NCBI RefSeq assembly: GCF_001612765.1
Contig: NZ_BDBB01000047.1
Coordinates: 1-64,000, forward strand
From: Nocardia arthritidis NBRC 100137
GTDB taxonomy: Bacteria > Actinomycetota > Actinomycetes > Mycobacteriales > Mycobacteriaceae
Direction of reading: 5' to 3'
DNA: 64,000 bases
Part shown: in pieces, positions 7,943 through 17,900 of the stretch
Layout of the letters: every line of letters begins with the position of its first letter
Position numbering within the stretch: the first letter of the stretch is position 1
Position numbers and translations under genes: made by a program
The notes under the pieces: generated by a model
The model's input: the letters and a program-made list of their open reading frames with translations, nothing else
Databases searched by the model: none
Told to the model about the DNA's origin: nothing

Positions 7943-9088
7943 TCACTCCACATTCTCCCACCAAGAATCCGCAGGTGGGGCACTCGACGGGTCCACACGC
8001 TGCCCGGGCATCGGCACCGCGAGCTCGGTGCCCGCCCCCCGCGCCGCGGCCACCATGCGCCGGACCGGCTCGGACCAGCCGTGGAAGGCGAGATTGAAGG
8101 TGGCCCAGTGAATGGGTACCAGCAATCCGTGACCGGCATTCCCGTCGCACAGGTCGGCGTGTGCCCGGACCGCCTCCTCGGGATTCATGTGCACATCCGG
8201 CCAGCGCTCGTCGTAGGCGCCGATCGGCAGCAGCGTCAGGTCGAACGGACCGAGCGCCGCGCCCGCCTCGGCGAACGCCTTGGTGTAGCCGGTATCGCCC
8301 CCGAAATAGGCGCGCCTCGTCGGCCCGGCGATCGACCACGAGGCCCACAACGTGGTGTTGCGCAGCAGGCCGCGCCCGGAGAAATGCCGCGCTTCCGTGC
8401 AGGTGAGTACGAGATCCCCGCCGTCGCGGTCCCGGCCGAGTTCGGCGAGCGACACCGAACCGCCCCAGTCCAATTCGACGATGCGATCCTCCGGCACACC
8501 CCAGTGCCGCAAGTGGGCGCCGATGCCGATCGGCACCAGGAACGGCGCGCTCTGGCGTGCCACCAGCTCCCGCACGGTCCACTTGTCCAGATGGTCGTAA
8601 TGATCGTGCGAGATGAGCACCGCGTCGATCGAGGGCAGATCGGTCAGCGGCTGCGGCACCGGATGCATCCGCGCGGGTCCGACCAGCGCCGATGGCGAAA
8701 CTCGCTCGCTCCACACCGGATCGGTGAGAATGCGGTACCCGTCGACCTCGACCAACGTCGTGGCGTGGCCGTACCAGGTGACCGCGAGCGCGGACGCCGC
8801 GGCCGGCTGCTGCGGCGTCCGCAGTGGGATGGGGCCCCGCGGCCTGCCCACGTTGCGCTGGGTCAACGCCGAGACCAACAGCGAGGGAGCCGACCCCGCG
8901 ACCACCTGGCTACTGGGTTCGGTGTTGTGGAACTGGCGGTCGCGATAGGTCGCCGCGCCCACCGCGTACGGCTGGATCGCCGAAATCGAAGCGCCCATCG
9001 CCGAAGGGATGTCCCATACCGCCCGGACCACCCAGGTGATGCCGAGGGTGCCCGCCGCGGCGCCCGCGATGCGCCTGATGTCCATCAT
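7943..9088 (-). CDS. Metallo-beta-lactamase fold hydrolase, UlaG/NAPE-PLD-like (Rv0906 type)
   Basis: A 381-residue member of the MBL superfamily with the metal site HxHxDH in ISHDHYDHLD, further ligands in EARHFSGRG and GGDTGY, and a C-terminal PIHWATF. The N-terminal 60 residues contain a hydrophobic stretch (AGAAAGTLGITWVVRAVW) that may anchor it to the membrane. The start ATG overlaps the stop of the enoyl-CoA hydratase gene (ATGA), indicating translational coupling. The position next to echA6 is conserved with M. tuberculosis Rv0905/Rv0906. The substrate is unknown; lipid amide or phosphodiester hydrolysis is possible from the fold alone. Confidence 0.85.
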   Translation of the reverse strand: MMDIRRIAGAAAGTLGITWVVRAVWDIPSAMGASISAIQPYAVGAATYRDRQFHNTEPSSQVVAGSAPSLLVSALTQRNVGRPRGPIPLRTPQQPAAASALAVTWYGHATTLVEVDGYRILTDPVWSERVSPSALVGPARMHPVPQPLTDLPSIDAVLISHDHYDHLDKWTVRELVARQSAPFLVPIGIGAHLRHWGVPEDRIVELDWGGSVSLAELGRDRDGGDLVLTCTEARHFSGRGLLRNTTLWASWSIAGPTRRAYFGGDTGYTKAFAEAGAALGPFDLTLLPIGAYDERWPDVHMNPEEAVRAHADLCDGNAGHGLLVPIHWATFNLAFHGWSEPVRRMVAAARGAGTELAVPMPGQRVDPSSAPPADSWWENVE

Positions 9089-9813
9089 CGCCCCACGAAT
9101 TTCGCGGCGCGCTTTTCCTGCCTGGCCAAACGACCCTCCTTGGCATCCTCGCTCGTCCACGCGGCCTCCAGCGCCGCGCGCTGCTGCGCGGTTTCCGGAT
9201 CACGCGTTCCGTCGTCATTGAGCACCAGCTTCATGTGCCGCAGGGACAACGGAGCCAATGCCGCGATCTGCTTGCCCCAGGCCTGCGCGTCGGACGCCGC
9301 ACCGATCCGGTTGGCGAACCCGAAGCCGTAGGCGTCCTCGGCCGATATCTGTTCGGCGCCCAGCAACACCGTGCGCGCCGGACCGCCGCCGATCAAGGCG
9401 ACCAGCCTGCGCACGGTCCACCGATCCACGCTGATGCCCAGTTTCGCCGCGGGAATGGCGATGTATGCCTCCGGCGAGATCACCCGCAGGTCCGAGGCGA
9501 GCGCCAGTTGCACGCCCGCCCCGATCGCGGCGCCGTTGATCGCCGAAATCACCGGGATCGGCACGGATTCGATGGTGTGCAGCGTTTCCATCCACTCGGA
9601 CAGGAAATCGCCGGAGTACACCCCGGACAGATCGGCGCCGGCACTGAAGACCGGGCCGCGCCCGGTCAACACGATGACTCGCGCCTGGCCGGCGACAGCG
9701 GCGAGCACGGCCTCGCGCAGCAGCGTCACGAGTTCGTAGTTGAGCGCGTTGCGGCGCTCTTCCCGCTGAAGTTCGATGGTGACCACGTCACCGTCCCGGC
9801 TGACCCCGAGCAT
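9085..9813 (-). CDS. echA6: Enoyl-CoA hydratase/isomerase family protein (EchA6 type)
   Basis: A crotonase-fold protein of 242 residues. The oxyanion-hole segments are visible: GRGPVFSAGADL near 60-70 and INGAAIGAGVQLALASDLR near 95-115. The usual catalytic Glu pair is not obvious (NGAAIGAGVQ, PAAKLGISVD), which fits EchA6-like proteins. M. tuberculosis EchA6 is reported to bind acyl-CoA and serve mycolate synthesis rather than act as a hydratase. The ATG at 9813 was chosen because GGGGAGG precedes it. The neighbourhood (AccD3-like carboxyltransferase and MBL protein) is the Rv0904c-Rv0906 arrangement, which supports the symbol. Confidence 0.8.
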   Translation of the reverse strand: MLGVSRDGDVVTIELQREERRNALNYELVTLLREAVLAAVAGQARVIVLTGRGPVFSAGADLSGVYSGDFLSEWMETLHTIESVPIPVISAINGAAIGAGVQLALASDLRVISPEAYIAIPAAKLGISVDRWTVRRLVALIGGGPARTVLLGAEQISAEDAYGFGFANRIGAASDAQAWGKQIAALAPLSLRHMKLVLNDDGTRDPETAQQRAALEAAWTSEDAKEGRLARQEKRAAKFVGR

Positions 9814-9902
9814 GCGACCTCCCCGACTGAACGGTCCGTCTGATCTCTTCACTCTGCCACAGAGGACTACCCATTCCGCGCTGGGCGATACGATCACCGG
9901 CT

Positions 9903-11006
9903 GTGCCGACCGACTTCGACATTCTGGTGATCGGCGCTGGTCAGGCGGGACTGTCGGCCGGTTACCACCTCCAGCGCCTCGGGCTGCGGCCCGAACGGCA
10001 CTTCCTGCTCGTCGATCGCTCCCCCGGGCCCGGCGGCGCGTGGCAGTTCCGCTGGCCCTCCCTCACCTTGGAGACGGTCAACCGGGTGCACGATCTGCCC
10101 GGCATGTCGTTCGCCGAGACCTTGCCACCGGGTTCGTCGTCCGCGCCTGCGGCATCCGCAGTGCCGCACTACTACGAGCTGTACGAAAAGCGGTTCGACC
10201 TGCGCGTTCACCGCCGGGTATCGGTCACCGTGGTCTGTGATCGCACCGAGGAAGGCGGCCCGGCCGATCGCGGCGCGGTGCTCGGCGCGGAGACCGACGC
10301 GGCCGGCCTCATCCGGGTTCGCGGCCTGATCAACTGCACCGGCACCTGGGAGAATCCGTTCGTTCCGCACTATCCCGGAGCGCAGACGTTCACCGGTCGC
10401 CAGCTGCACACCCGCGATTACCACAGTGCCGTGGAATTCGCGGGAAAGCACGTCGTGGTGGTCGGCGGCGGCATCTCGGCCGTTCAGCTGCTCGACGAGA
10501 TCTCCCAGGTCACCACGACGACCTGGGTCACGAGAACACCGCCGCGCTTCCGCGAGGGCGCGTTCACCGAAGAGGCGGGGCGAGCCGCGGTCGCGATGGT
10601 CGAAGACCGCGTCCGGCGCGGACTGCCGCCGGGATCGGTGGTCTCGGTCACCGGGCTGCCGCTCGACGACCGGTTACGGGCGGCACGAGCTCGCGGCGCG
10701 CTCACCCGTTTGCCGATGTTCGAGCGCATCGAGCCCGGCGGCGTGCGGTGGGCCGACGGAACCTTTCAGCAGGCCGACGTGATCCTGTGGGCCACCGGCT
10801 TCCGCAGCGCCCTCGACCACCTGGCGCCGCTGCGGCTGCGCGGGCCCGGCGGCGGCATCGCCATGTCGGGACGGCTGGCCACCCAGGTAGCCGCCGACCC
10901 GCGCGTCCATCTGATCGGCTACGGGCCGTCGGCCAGCACCGTGGGCGCCAATCGCGCGGGGCGCGCGGCGGCGATGGAACTCACCCGGCATCTGGGGCTG
11001 CGCTGA
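9903..11006 (+). CDS. FAD-dependent NAD(P)-binding oxidoreductase, flavin monooxygenase-like
   Basis: A 367-residue flavoprotein. The N-terminal dinucleotide fold is GAGQAGLSAG (about residues 10-19), a second Rossmann motif is VVVGGGISAVQ near 182, and the ATG motif LWATGFRS lies near 299. This layout is shared by flavin-containing and Baeyer-Villiger-like monooxygenases of the TrkA-type group. The GTG start at 9903 has no clear ribosome site and may be leaderless. The gene is divergent from echA6 and convergent with the aldo/keto reductase. The substrate is unknown. Confidence 0.8.
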   Translation: MPTDFDILVIGAGQAGLSAGYHLQRLGLRPERHFLLVDRSPGPGGAWQFRWPSLTLETVNRVHDLPGMSFAETLPPGSSSAPAASAVPHYYELYEKRFDLRVHRRVSVTVVCDRTEEGGPADRGAVLGAETDAAGLIRVRGLINCTGTWENPFVPHYPGAQTFTGRQLHTRDYHSAVEFAGKHVVVVGGGISAVQLLDEISQVTTTTWVTRTPPRFREGAFTEEAGRAAVAMVEDRVRRGLPPGSVVSVTGLPLDDRLRAARARGALTRLPMFERIEPGGVRWADGTFQQADVILWATGFRSALDHLAPLRLRGPGGGIAMSGRLATQVAADPRVHLIGYGPSASTVGANRAGRAAAMELTRHLGLR

Positions 11007-11028
11007 CGGGTGCGCGCGGCCCGAGTCG

Positions 11029-11886
11029 TCAGTCGATCAGTCCGAGCGTGAGCGTGTCCGGGTCCCCGCCGATGCGCGAACCGCTGTCCAGGCCATTGAT
11101 CGCGTCCATCTGCTCCGCGGTCAGCTCGAAGCCGAACACGTCGAAGTTCTCCGCGATCCGCGATGGCGTCACCGACTTCGGGATGACGACGTTGCCCAGT
11201 TGCAGATGCCAGCGGATGATCACCTGCGCGGGCGTGCGACCGACCTCGGCGGCCACCTGGGTGATGGTGGCGTCGCCGAGCAGCGTGCCCTGTCCGAGCG
11301 GACTCCACGCCTCGGTGGCGATCGCGTTGGCGGCGTGGAACTCACGCAGTTCGCGCTGCGCCAAGCTGGGGTGCAGCTCGATCTGGTTCACCACCGGGAT
11401 CTCACCGGTCTCGGCGATGAGCCGCTGAATGTGCGCGACCGTGAAGTTCGAGACGCCGATCGACCGCACCCGGCCCTGTGACTTCAGCGCCTGGAAGGCG
11501 CGGAAGGTGTCCACGAAGCGGTCGGCCACAGCCACCGGCCAGTGGATGAGGTAGAGGTCGAGGTAGTCCAGGCCGAGCCGCCGCATGCTGGCGTCGAACG
11601 CGCGCAGCGTCGAGTCGTAGCCCTGATCGGAGTTCCACAGCTTGGTGGTGACGTAGATCTCGTCGCGGGGCAGGCCGTATTCCCGGATCGCACGGCCGGT
11701 GCCCTCCTCGTTTCCGTAGATCGCGGCGGTGTCGATGCTGCGGTAGCCAACCTCGAGCGCGGTGGTGACGACCGAGAAGACGTCCTCGGCGGGTACCTGG
11801 AATACGCCGAAGCCGAGCTGCGGGATCACGTTCCCGTCGTTCAGCACGATCGAGGGAACGGTGCTGGTCTCGCTTTTGAAGGTCAC
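11029..11886 (-). CDS. Aldo/keto reductase (AKR5-like)
   Basis: An NADPH-dependent carbonyl reductase of about 285 residues. The family tetrad is visible: Asp and Tyr in IDTAAIYGNEEG, Lys in VTTKLWNSD and His in YLIHWPV. The cofactor loop IPKSVTPSRIAENFDVF follows. It resembles 2,5-diketo-gluconate reductase-like proteins frequent in Nocardia. The start is taken as GTG at 11886 because the conserved N-terminus (VPSIVLNDGNVIPQLGFG) begins soon after; the frame itself opens at 11949. It ends 22 bases from the stop of the convergent FAD gene and lies 19 or more bases downstream of accD3 on the same strand. Confidence 0.88.
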   Translation of the reverse strand: MTFKSETSTVPSIVLNDGNVIPQLGFGVFQVPAEDVFSVVTTALEVGYRSIDTAAIYGNEEGTGRAIREYGLPRDEIYVTTKLWNSDQGYDSTLRAFDASMRRLGLDYLDLYLIHWPVAVADRFVDTFRAFQALKSQGRVRSIGVSNFTVAHIQRLIAETGEIPVVNQIELHPSLAQRELREFHAANAIATEAWSPLGQGTLLGDATITQVAAEVGRTPAQVIIRWHLQLGNVVIPKSVTPSRIAENFDVFGFELTAEQMDAINGLDSGSRIGGDPDTLTLGLID

Positions 11887-11968
11887 ATTCCGACGGTAGA
11901 AGTGTGGCGGCGAACCGTCAATCACGCGCTCTGGTGTGTTGGCCTGCAATTTGCTGGTAAACCTGCGG

Positions 11969-13564
11969 TCAGCCCGTCATACCGGGCAGCCCGAGCCGCC
12001 GGTACCGCGCTTGGCGCGCCGCGAGCAGCTCCGGTTCCGGCCGTGCGCGCAAGGTCGCCAGTTCGTTCGCGATCGCGGCGACCATCCGCCGGGCGAAGTC
12101 CACCGGCTCGTCCGCCGCGTCGGGAAACTCCGGCACGATCCGGTCGACCACGCCGTCGTCCAGTAGGTCGGCGGCACCGATTCGTTGTGCGGCGGCCAAT
12201 TCCGCAGCATGGTCGGTATCGCGGAAGACGATGGCGCTCGCTCCTTCCGGCGGCAGCGGGGCGAGCCAGGCGTGCGTGGCGGCGAGCACCCGGTCGGCGG
12301 GCAGCAGCGCCAGCGCGCCACCGCCGGTGCCCTGGCCGAGCAGCACCGAGACGGTCGGGGTGTCCAGCGTCACCAGATCGGCGATGCAACGGGCGATCTC
12401 GGGTGCCAGTCCGCGCTCCTCCGCCTCCTTCGACAGCGCCGCGCCCACCGTGTCGATGACCAGTACCAGCGGCAGCCGCAACTCGCGAGCAAGCGCCATA
12501 CTGCGCCGCGCCTCACGCAGCGCGGCCGGGCCCATGGTGTTCTCGCCTTGCTGGCCGCGCCGGTCGTGCCCGAACACTACGCACGGCCGGCCCCGGAACC
12601 GACCGAGGGCGAGCACGGCGGTGCGATCGGACTCGCCCTGACCGGTGCCACTGAGCGGAACTCGTTGCGTCACATGACGTAAGAGCTCTCGAATGCCGGG
12701 ACGCTCTGGGCGGCGGGAGATCAGGACCGACTGCCACACTCGATCGTCCGCAGCGCGACCGCGCGCTTCGACCAACCGAAGTCGTTCTGCTTCACGGTTT
12801 TCAGGATCCTGAACACGGTCCGGCGCGCCCGAGTCCTGTGGTCGCGGTGCGATCTTCTCGGAATACCACTGTGCCGCAGCGGAATCGGGCAGCTCGATGC
12901 CGCTGAACACGCTCAGTGCGCGATGGGCGATGCGACGGAAGACCGGGATCGTCAGGACGCCGTCGATGACGCCGCGGCGATACAAGTTCTCCGCGGTCTG
13001 CACGCCTTCCGGAAAAGGCCTGTCGTACAGCGCTTGATAGACCCGAGGGCCGAGAAACCCGATGAGCGCCCCGGGCTCGGCGAACGTGATGTGGCCCAAC
13101 GAGCCCCAGGAAGCGAAAACGCCGCCCATCGTCGGGTTGCGGAGGTAGACCACGTAGGGATGACCCGCCGACTTGTGGGCCGCCACCGCACCGGCGATCT
13201 TCACCATCTGCACGAAGGCGACGGTGCCCTCCTGCATCCTGGTCCCGCCGGAGGTCGGCGAAGCGACCAGCGGCAGCCCCAGTTCGGTGGCGCGCTCGAC
13301 CGCCGACACGATCCGCTCCGCCGCCGCCACGCCGATCGAGCCGGCCAGGAACCCGAACTCGCAAGCGATCACGGCCACGCGCCGACCACGCAGCAGCCCT
13401 TCACCGGTGAGCACCGATTCGTCGGTACCCGCCACGACCGCCGCCTTCTGCAAGGCATCGCGATACTGCGGGGAAGCGGCCACCGTCACCGGCGGCCGGT
13501 CCCAGCTGACGAACGAGTCCGTGTCCAGCAGCTGCTCGAGCAACTCTCGCGCCGAAGTACGCAC
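11969..13564 (-). CDS. accD3: Acyl-CoA carboxylase carboxyltransferase, AccD3 type (fused beta and alpha halves)
   Basis: A biotin-dependent carboxyltransferase of 531 residues that moves CO2 from biotin to an acyl-CoA. The N-terminal half (1-260) has TSGGTRMQEG and GSLGHITFAEPGALIGFLGPR. The C-terminal half has LVIDTVGA followed by LLGQGTGGGALALLPADRVLA, as in AccD/AccA-type crotonase folds. It lacks the CoA-carboxylase zinc finger of E. coli AccD. Position beside echA6 matches Rv0904c (AccD3). No biotin carboxylase gene is near, so it must use an AccA subunit encoded elsewhere. Confidence 0.85.
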   Translation of the reverse strand: MRTSARELLEQLLDTDSFVSWDRPPVTVAASPQYRDALQKAAVVAGTDESVLTGEGLLRGRRVAVIACEFGFLAGSIGVAAAERIVSAVERATELGLPLVASPTSGGTRMQEGTVAFVQMVKIAGAVAAHKSAGHPYVVYLRNPTMGGVFASWGSLGHITFAEPGALIGFLGPRVYQALYDRPFPEGVQTAENLYRRGVIDGVLTIPVFRRIAHRALSVFSGIELPDSAAAQWYSEKIAPRPQDSGAPDRVQDPENREAERLRLVEARGRAADDRVWQSVLISRRPERPGIRELLRHVTQRVPLSGTGQGESDRTAVLALGRFRGRPCVVFGHDRRGQQGENTMGPAALREARRSMALARELRLPLVLVIDTVGAALSKEAEERGLAPEIARCIADLVTLDTPTVSVLLGQGTGGGALALLPADRVLAATHAWLAPLPPEGASAIVFRDTDHAAELAAAQRIGAADLLDDGVVDRIVPEFPDAADEPVDFARRMVAAIANELATLRARPEPELLAARQARYRRLGLPGMTG

Positions 13565-13615
13565 CGGGCGAGCCTATCCGGCCCTACCCAGTGCTCCGGC
13601 GAGCCGCGCGAGCAC

Positions 13616-14218
13616 TCAGTAGCCCTGCATCACCTTGCGCAGCGCGTACTCGGTGAGCGCGACCAGCGCCTGCTTGGCCGGCTCACGACGACGCGCGTCG
13701 ATGGACAGGATCGGCACATCGGCGGGCACGGCGAGCGCCTGCCGGATGTCCTCGATCGGGTACCGCGGCGCGTCGTCGAATTCGTTGAGCGCCACCAGGA
13801 AGGGCAGGCCGCGCGCTTCGAAGTAGTCGACGGCCGCGAAGCTGTCCTCCAACCTGCGGGTGTCGACCAGCACGACGGCGCCGATAGCGCCACGGATCAG
13901 GTCGTCCCACATGAACCAGAACCGATACTGGCCAGGCGTGCCGAACAGGTACAACACCAGATCGTCGGCGAGACTGATCCGGCCGAAGTCCATCGCCACC
14001 GTGGTGGTCGACTTCATCGGAATGCCGGTCAGGTTGTCGATCCCGGCGCTGGCATTGGTCACCAACGCTTCGGTGCGCAGCGGAACGATCTCCGACACAG
14101 CACCGACCAACGTGGTCTTCCCGACGCCGAAGCCACCGGCGACCACGATCTTCGCCGATGTCGGCTTGCTGGTACGGGTGTCGACCTGCGCCGTCGAATC
14201 AAATACGCCGGAGTCCAC
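13616..14218 (-). CDS. cvnD: Conservon GTPase CvnD (ATP/GTP-binding protein)
   Basis: A 200-residue small GTPase-like protein that ends a four-gene conservon. The P-loop is GGFGVGKTT (about 27-35), the switch region FGTPGQYRFW is near 90, and NEFD replaces the usual NKxD. The GTG at 14218 has AAAGGG about 7 bases upstream and overlaps the CvnC stop by 20 bases. In Streptomyces conservons the kinase-like CvnA, roadblock CvnB, DUF742 CvnC and GTPase CvnD form a membrane-associated complex likened to a eukaryotic G-protein system. That role is inferred here from gene order and motifs. Confidence 0.9.
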   Translation of the reverse strand: MDSGVFDSTAQVDTRTSKPTSAKIVVAGGFGVGKTTLVGAVSEIVPLRTEALVTNASAGIDNLTGIPMKSTTTVAMDFGRISLADDLVLYLFGTPGQYRFWFMWDDLIRGAIGAVVLVDTRRLEDSFAAVDYFEARGLPFLVALNEFDDAPRYPIEDIRQALAVPADVPILSIDARRREPAKQALVALTEYALRKVMQGY

Positions 14219-14573
14219 TGAGAACCCTTTCGATCAGCTCGCGACGCTCATCGTCGCTGGAATCGTCTTTCAAAGTCGCCGATACGCGTACGTGCCCGGC
14301 CTCGATCAAATCGGCCACGAGCACACGGGCCACCCCGATAGGGATGCCCAATCGGGCTGCTACCTCGGCAACGGACGGCGATTCTCTGCACAACTCCACG
14401 ATTGACGTCTCGATGTTGGTCAGTTCGAACTGCCGCTCGAGGGCGACCGGATGCGATGCGACGAGAGCCTCCAACGCCAACTCGACCGCGGGCCTGGTGC
14501 GGCCTGCGGTCAGCGAGTATGGGCGTACGAGGCTCGGCTCGGCGCTCCCCACGCGGTGATCTTCTATGTCCAT
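14199..14573 (-). CDS. cvnC: Conservon DUF742 protein CvnC
   Basis: A 124-residue DUF742 protein with the typical SLVRPYSLTAGRT opening and a winged-helix-like core (SVAEVAARLGIPIGVARVLVADLIEAGHV), suggesting an adaptor fold rather than a DNA-binding regulator. The ATG at 14573 lies 8 bases beyond the CvnB stop. The longer frame to 14675 runs inside cvnB and was rejected. It overlaps cvnD by 20 bases, consistent with one operon. Confidence 0.9.
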   Translation of the reverse strand: MDIEDHRVGSAEPSLVRPYSLTAGRTRPAVELALEALVASHPVALERQFELTNIETSIVELCRESPSVAEVAARLGIPIGVARVLVADLIEAGHVRVSATLKDDSSDDERRELIERVLSGLRRI

Positions 14574-14580
14574 CCCACCA

Positions 14581-14994
14581 TCAGGAACCCATCGTGACGC
14601 GTGGCGTGGCCTGAACAGTCTGACCAACACGCTCGACCAACAGAGCCATCTCGTAACCGACCTGACCGATGTCACACGAAGTGTTGGTCAGCACCGCGAG
14701 GTAGGAACCGTCGCCGACGGCCATGAGCAGCAGGTAACCGTGCTCCATCTCCACGACGGACTGCAGCACGGTGCCGCCCTCGAACAGATTCGAGACGCCG
14801 ACTGACAGACTGGCCAGACCGGCCGTGACGGCCGAGAGCTGTTCGGCGCGGTCGACGGGCAGCTGGGCACTCGCGGCCATGAGTAGGCCGTCCGCCGAGA
14901 CCAGGACGGCATGGGCTACGCCAGGAACCTCGTTGGCAAAGTTCGAAACCAGCCAATCCAGCTGACGATTCGTACCACCTAGATCGGGGTTCAT
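14581..14994 (-). CDS. cvnB: Conservon roadblock/LC7 domain protein CvnB
   Basis: A 137-residue roadblock/LC7-fold protein (MglB-like), with LDWLVSNFANEVPGVAHAVLVSADG at the start and the hydrophobic HGYLLLMAVGDGSYLAVLT strand region. In other conservons it binds the CvnD GTPase. Its ATG overlaps the stop of the large cvnA gene by 4 bases, showing translational coupling in the order A-B-C-D. Confidence 0.92.
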   Translation of the reverse strand: MNPDLGGTNRQLDWLVSNFANEVPGVAHAVLVSADGLLMAASAQLPVDRAEQLSAVTAGLASLSVGVSNLFEGGTVLQSVVEMEHGYLLLMAVGDGSYLAVLTNTSCDIGQVGYEMALLVERVGQTVQATPRVTMGS

Positions 14995-17900
14995 CGGTCT
15001 CCTTTATCTCCGGTTAGGTTCATTGCTCTCATTGCGCGGCCATCCCGGACGCCCTGCTGGTGACGACTCAAGCTGGACCTGATCGTTTCTGGGTCACGGC
15101 GCGGCGCCCGATCCGCCGCACCGCTTACGCCGCCGGGGACAAGCCTTCCGCCCGGATTGCGTTGCGGCAAGCCCGCCGCCGTTTTCGTCTCGGGCTGCGC
15201 CTCACTGGCGCGCCGAGCCGCTTGCCAACCTTCGTCACCCGGCGATTCGAAGGAGGCCGCCACCTGGGACCGATCCGCGTTGGGATCCGACAGCCACGCC
15301 GACATCATCTCGGCGAAGATCGGCGTTCCGCCCATCGACGCCCCGGACTCGTCCGCGGGCTGCAGCCTGGTCTGGAAGAACGAGGCCGTCTTGGCCGGGT
15401 TGGACCGGAAGCTGTGCTTGCCGGGATCGCGCCCCGGTGCGGTGGCGGACTGCTCTTCGCTCGCGGCGTGCTGGCCACGTTGCGGCAGCGCGATACCCGG
15501 CGGCACTGGCTGGCGCTGCGGCGCTTGAGCGCCCGGCTGCCGTTGTGGCAGCCCGGTCAGCCCGCTCTCGCGTTGCGGCGGCGGGCTCGACGGTGCGGGC
15601 GGACGCTGCGGCAGACCGCTCACCGCACCCGGCTCACGCTGCGGCAGCCCACCTGTCGCCTCACGCTGCGGCAGACCGTTCGAAGCCGAATCCCGTTGCG
15701 GCAGACCGTTGACAGCGGGCAGCGCGCCGGAACCCGGCTCACGCTGCGGCAAGCCGTTGACGGAATCGCGTTGCGGAAGGCGATGGGCGCCGGAATCCCG
15801 CTGCGGGAGACCGCTACTCGGTTCGCGCTGCGGCAGCCCACCGGGCGCGGCGTCGCGCTGCGGGAGGTTGGGCGCCGGATGCCGCGGCGGGAGGCCGGTC
15901 GAGCCGGGCTCACGCTGCGGCAAGCCGCCCAAAGCCGGCTCACGCGACGGCAGACCGGTGGAACCCGGCTCACGCGACGGCAGACCGGTCGAACCCGGCT
16001 CACGCTGCGGCAGACCACCCAAGGCCGACTCACGCTGCGGCAAACCACCGGAGGCCGAGTCACGCTGCGGCAGACCGGTCGAACCCGGCTCACGCTGCGG
16101 CAGACCACCCAAGGCGGACTCACGCGACGGCAGACCGGTCGAACCCGGCTCACGCGACGGCAAACCACCCAGGGCCGACTCACGCTGCGGCAGACCACCT
16201 GCCGCCGAGTCACGCTGCGGCACACCGTTCGAACCCGGCTGCCGCTGCGGTAGGCCGGTCGGACCCGGCTCGCGCAGCGGCAGACCGGTGGGGCCCGGCT
16301 CACGCTGCGGAAGGCCACCGGAGGCGGACTCACGCTGCGGTAGACCACCCAAACCGCTTTCCCGCGGCGGCAGACCACCCAGGCCGTTCTCGCGCGGCGG
16401 CAGACCGCTCACGGGGTCGCGCGACGGCAGACCGCCGGAAGCGGCTTCGCGCTGTGGCAGGCCGGTGGACGCGTCCCGTTGCGGCACGCCGTTGGTGCCC
16501 GGCTGACGCTGCGGCAGACCGGTGCTCGGCTGCGGCACACCATTGGCGCCCGGCTGACGCAAGGGCAGTTCGCCCGAGTTCGGCTCACGCGGCGGCAGGC
16601 CCGAACCGGACTGCTCCGCGGGACCACCGGGCTGGCGCGGCGGCGGACCGCCAGGGGTGACGTTGCGCTTGGGGAGGTTGGCCGCGGCCAGCTTGCCGCG
16701 CTGCGGGCCGCTGGGCGCCTGCTGCCCGGGCGCGGGCCGCAGGCTGGTCGCCGACTGCTGCGCCTCCGAGCGCATACCGCTCGACGACATCGCCGAACCC
16801 GGCTGCCGCTGCGGCAGTGCGCCGGGGCCGGTGGGGATCGGACCGCTGGGCGTGCCGGTGGGCTTGGCGCCGGCGACCGGAATCGGGCCGCTCACCCCGG
16901 GATCGACAGTGACCATGACATTGCCCCCAGGAGTCCGGGTGACGGCCCGCATCTGCATGGACGACGGACGCTGCGGCGCGGCGGCCTGCGGCGAGGGCTG
17001 CGGGGTGACCGGCTGCGGCTGCGGGGTGACGGTCTGCGCCGCGCTCGGCTTGCCCGCGACGATCAGTCCGACCGGCACGTGCACGGTCACCGTTACGCCC
17101 GGATCGCGCGCGGTGTCGAAGGTCGGGCGCAGCCGCACGGTGAGACCGTGCCGCTCGGCGAGCCTGCCGACCACGAACAGACCCATGTGGCGGGCCGTGT
17201 CCGGCCCCGGCTCGGCGGTCTGCTCCAAGCGGCGGTTGATGTCGGCCATCTCCGCCGGCGGCATACCGATGCCGCGGTCGGCCACCTCGATGAGCAGGCC
17301 CTGATCGTGTGCCTGCGCGAAGGTGAACTTGACGTCGGTCTCCGGCGGCGAGGCGCGCAGCGCGTTGTCCAGCAGCTCGGCGAACAGGTGCGCGAGGTCG
17401 GAGGCGGCGGGTTCCTTCAGCGAACCGCGCGGCGTGGCGCCGAGCTTCACGCGCTCGTAGTCCTCGACCTCGGAGATCGCGGCGCGCAGCACGTCGGCGA
17501 TCTCGACCGGGGCGGACTTGGCGCGGCGCTGCCTGGTGCCAGCGAGAATCAGCAGATTGTCGCCGTTGCGGCGCATGCGGGCGGCGAGGTGGTCGAGCCG
17601 GAAGAGGTTTTCCAGCAGGCGCGGGTCCTTCTCGTCGTACTCCATCGCCTCGATGAGGGTGAGCTGATGGTCGACGAGCGACTTCGAGCGCCGCGCCAGG
17701 GTTTCGAACATGTCGTTGACCTGGGAACGCATCTTCGCCTGGTCACTCGCCAGGCGCAGCGCCTGCCCGTGGATGTCGTCGACCGCGCGGGCCAGCTGGC
17801 CGATCTCCTCGGTGCTGCGCACCGGCATCGGTTCCAGCGGCACCTCTTCCGGAGAGGCGCCGTTGCGGAGCTGGGCGACCTCGTGCGGCAGGTCGCTCTC

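Noticed and set aside
15060..16506. Long plus-strand ORFs across the cvnA repeat (15060-16253, 15709-16506)
   Set aside because: They are antisense to cvnA and read as repetitive Arg/Cys/Gly sequence. They arise from the 27-30-base repeat having no stop codons in several frames.
15470..16680. Regular 27-30-base repeats resembling a CRISPR array
   Set aside because: There are no constant spacers or cas genes, and the unit is in frame and encodes LPQR motifs within cvnA.
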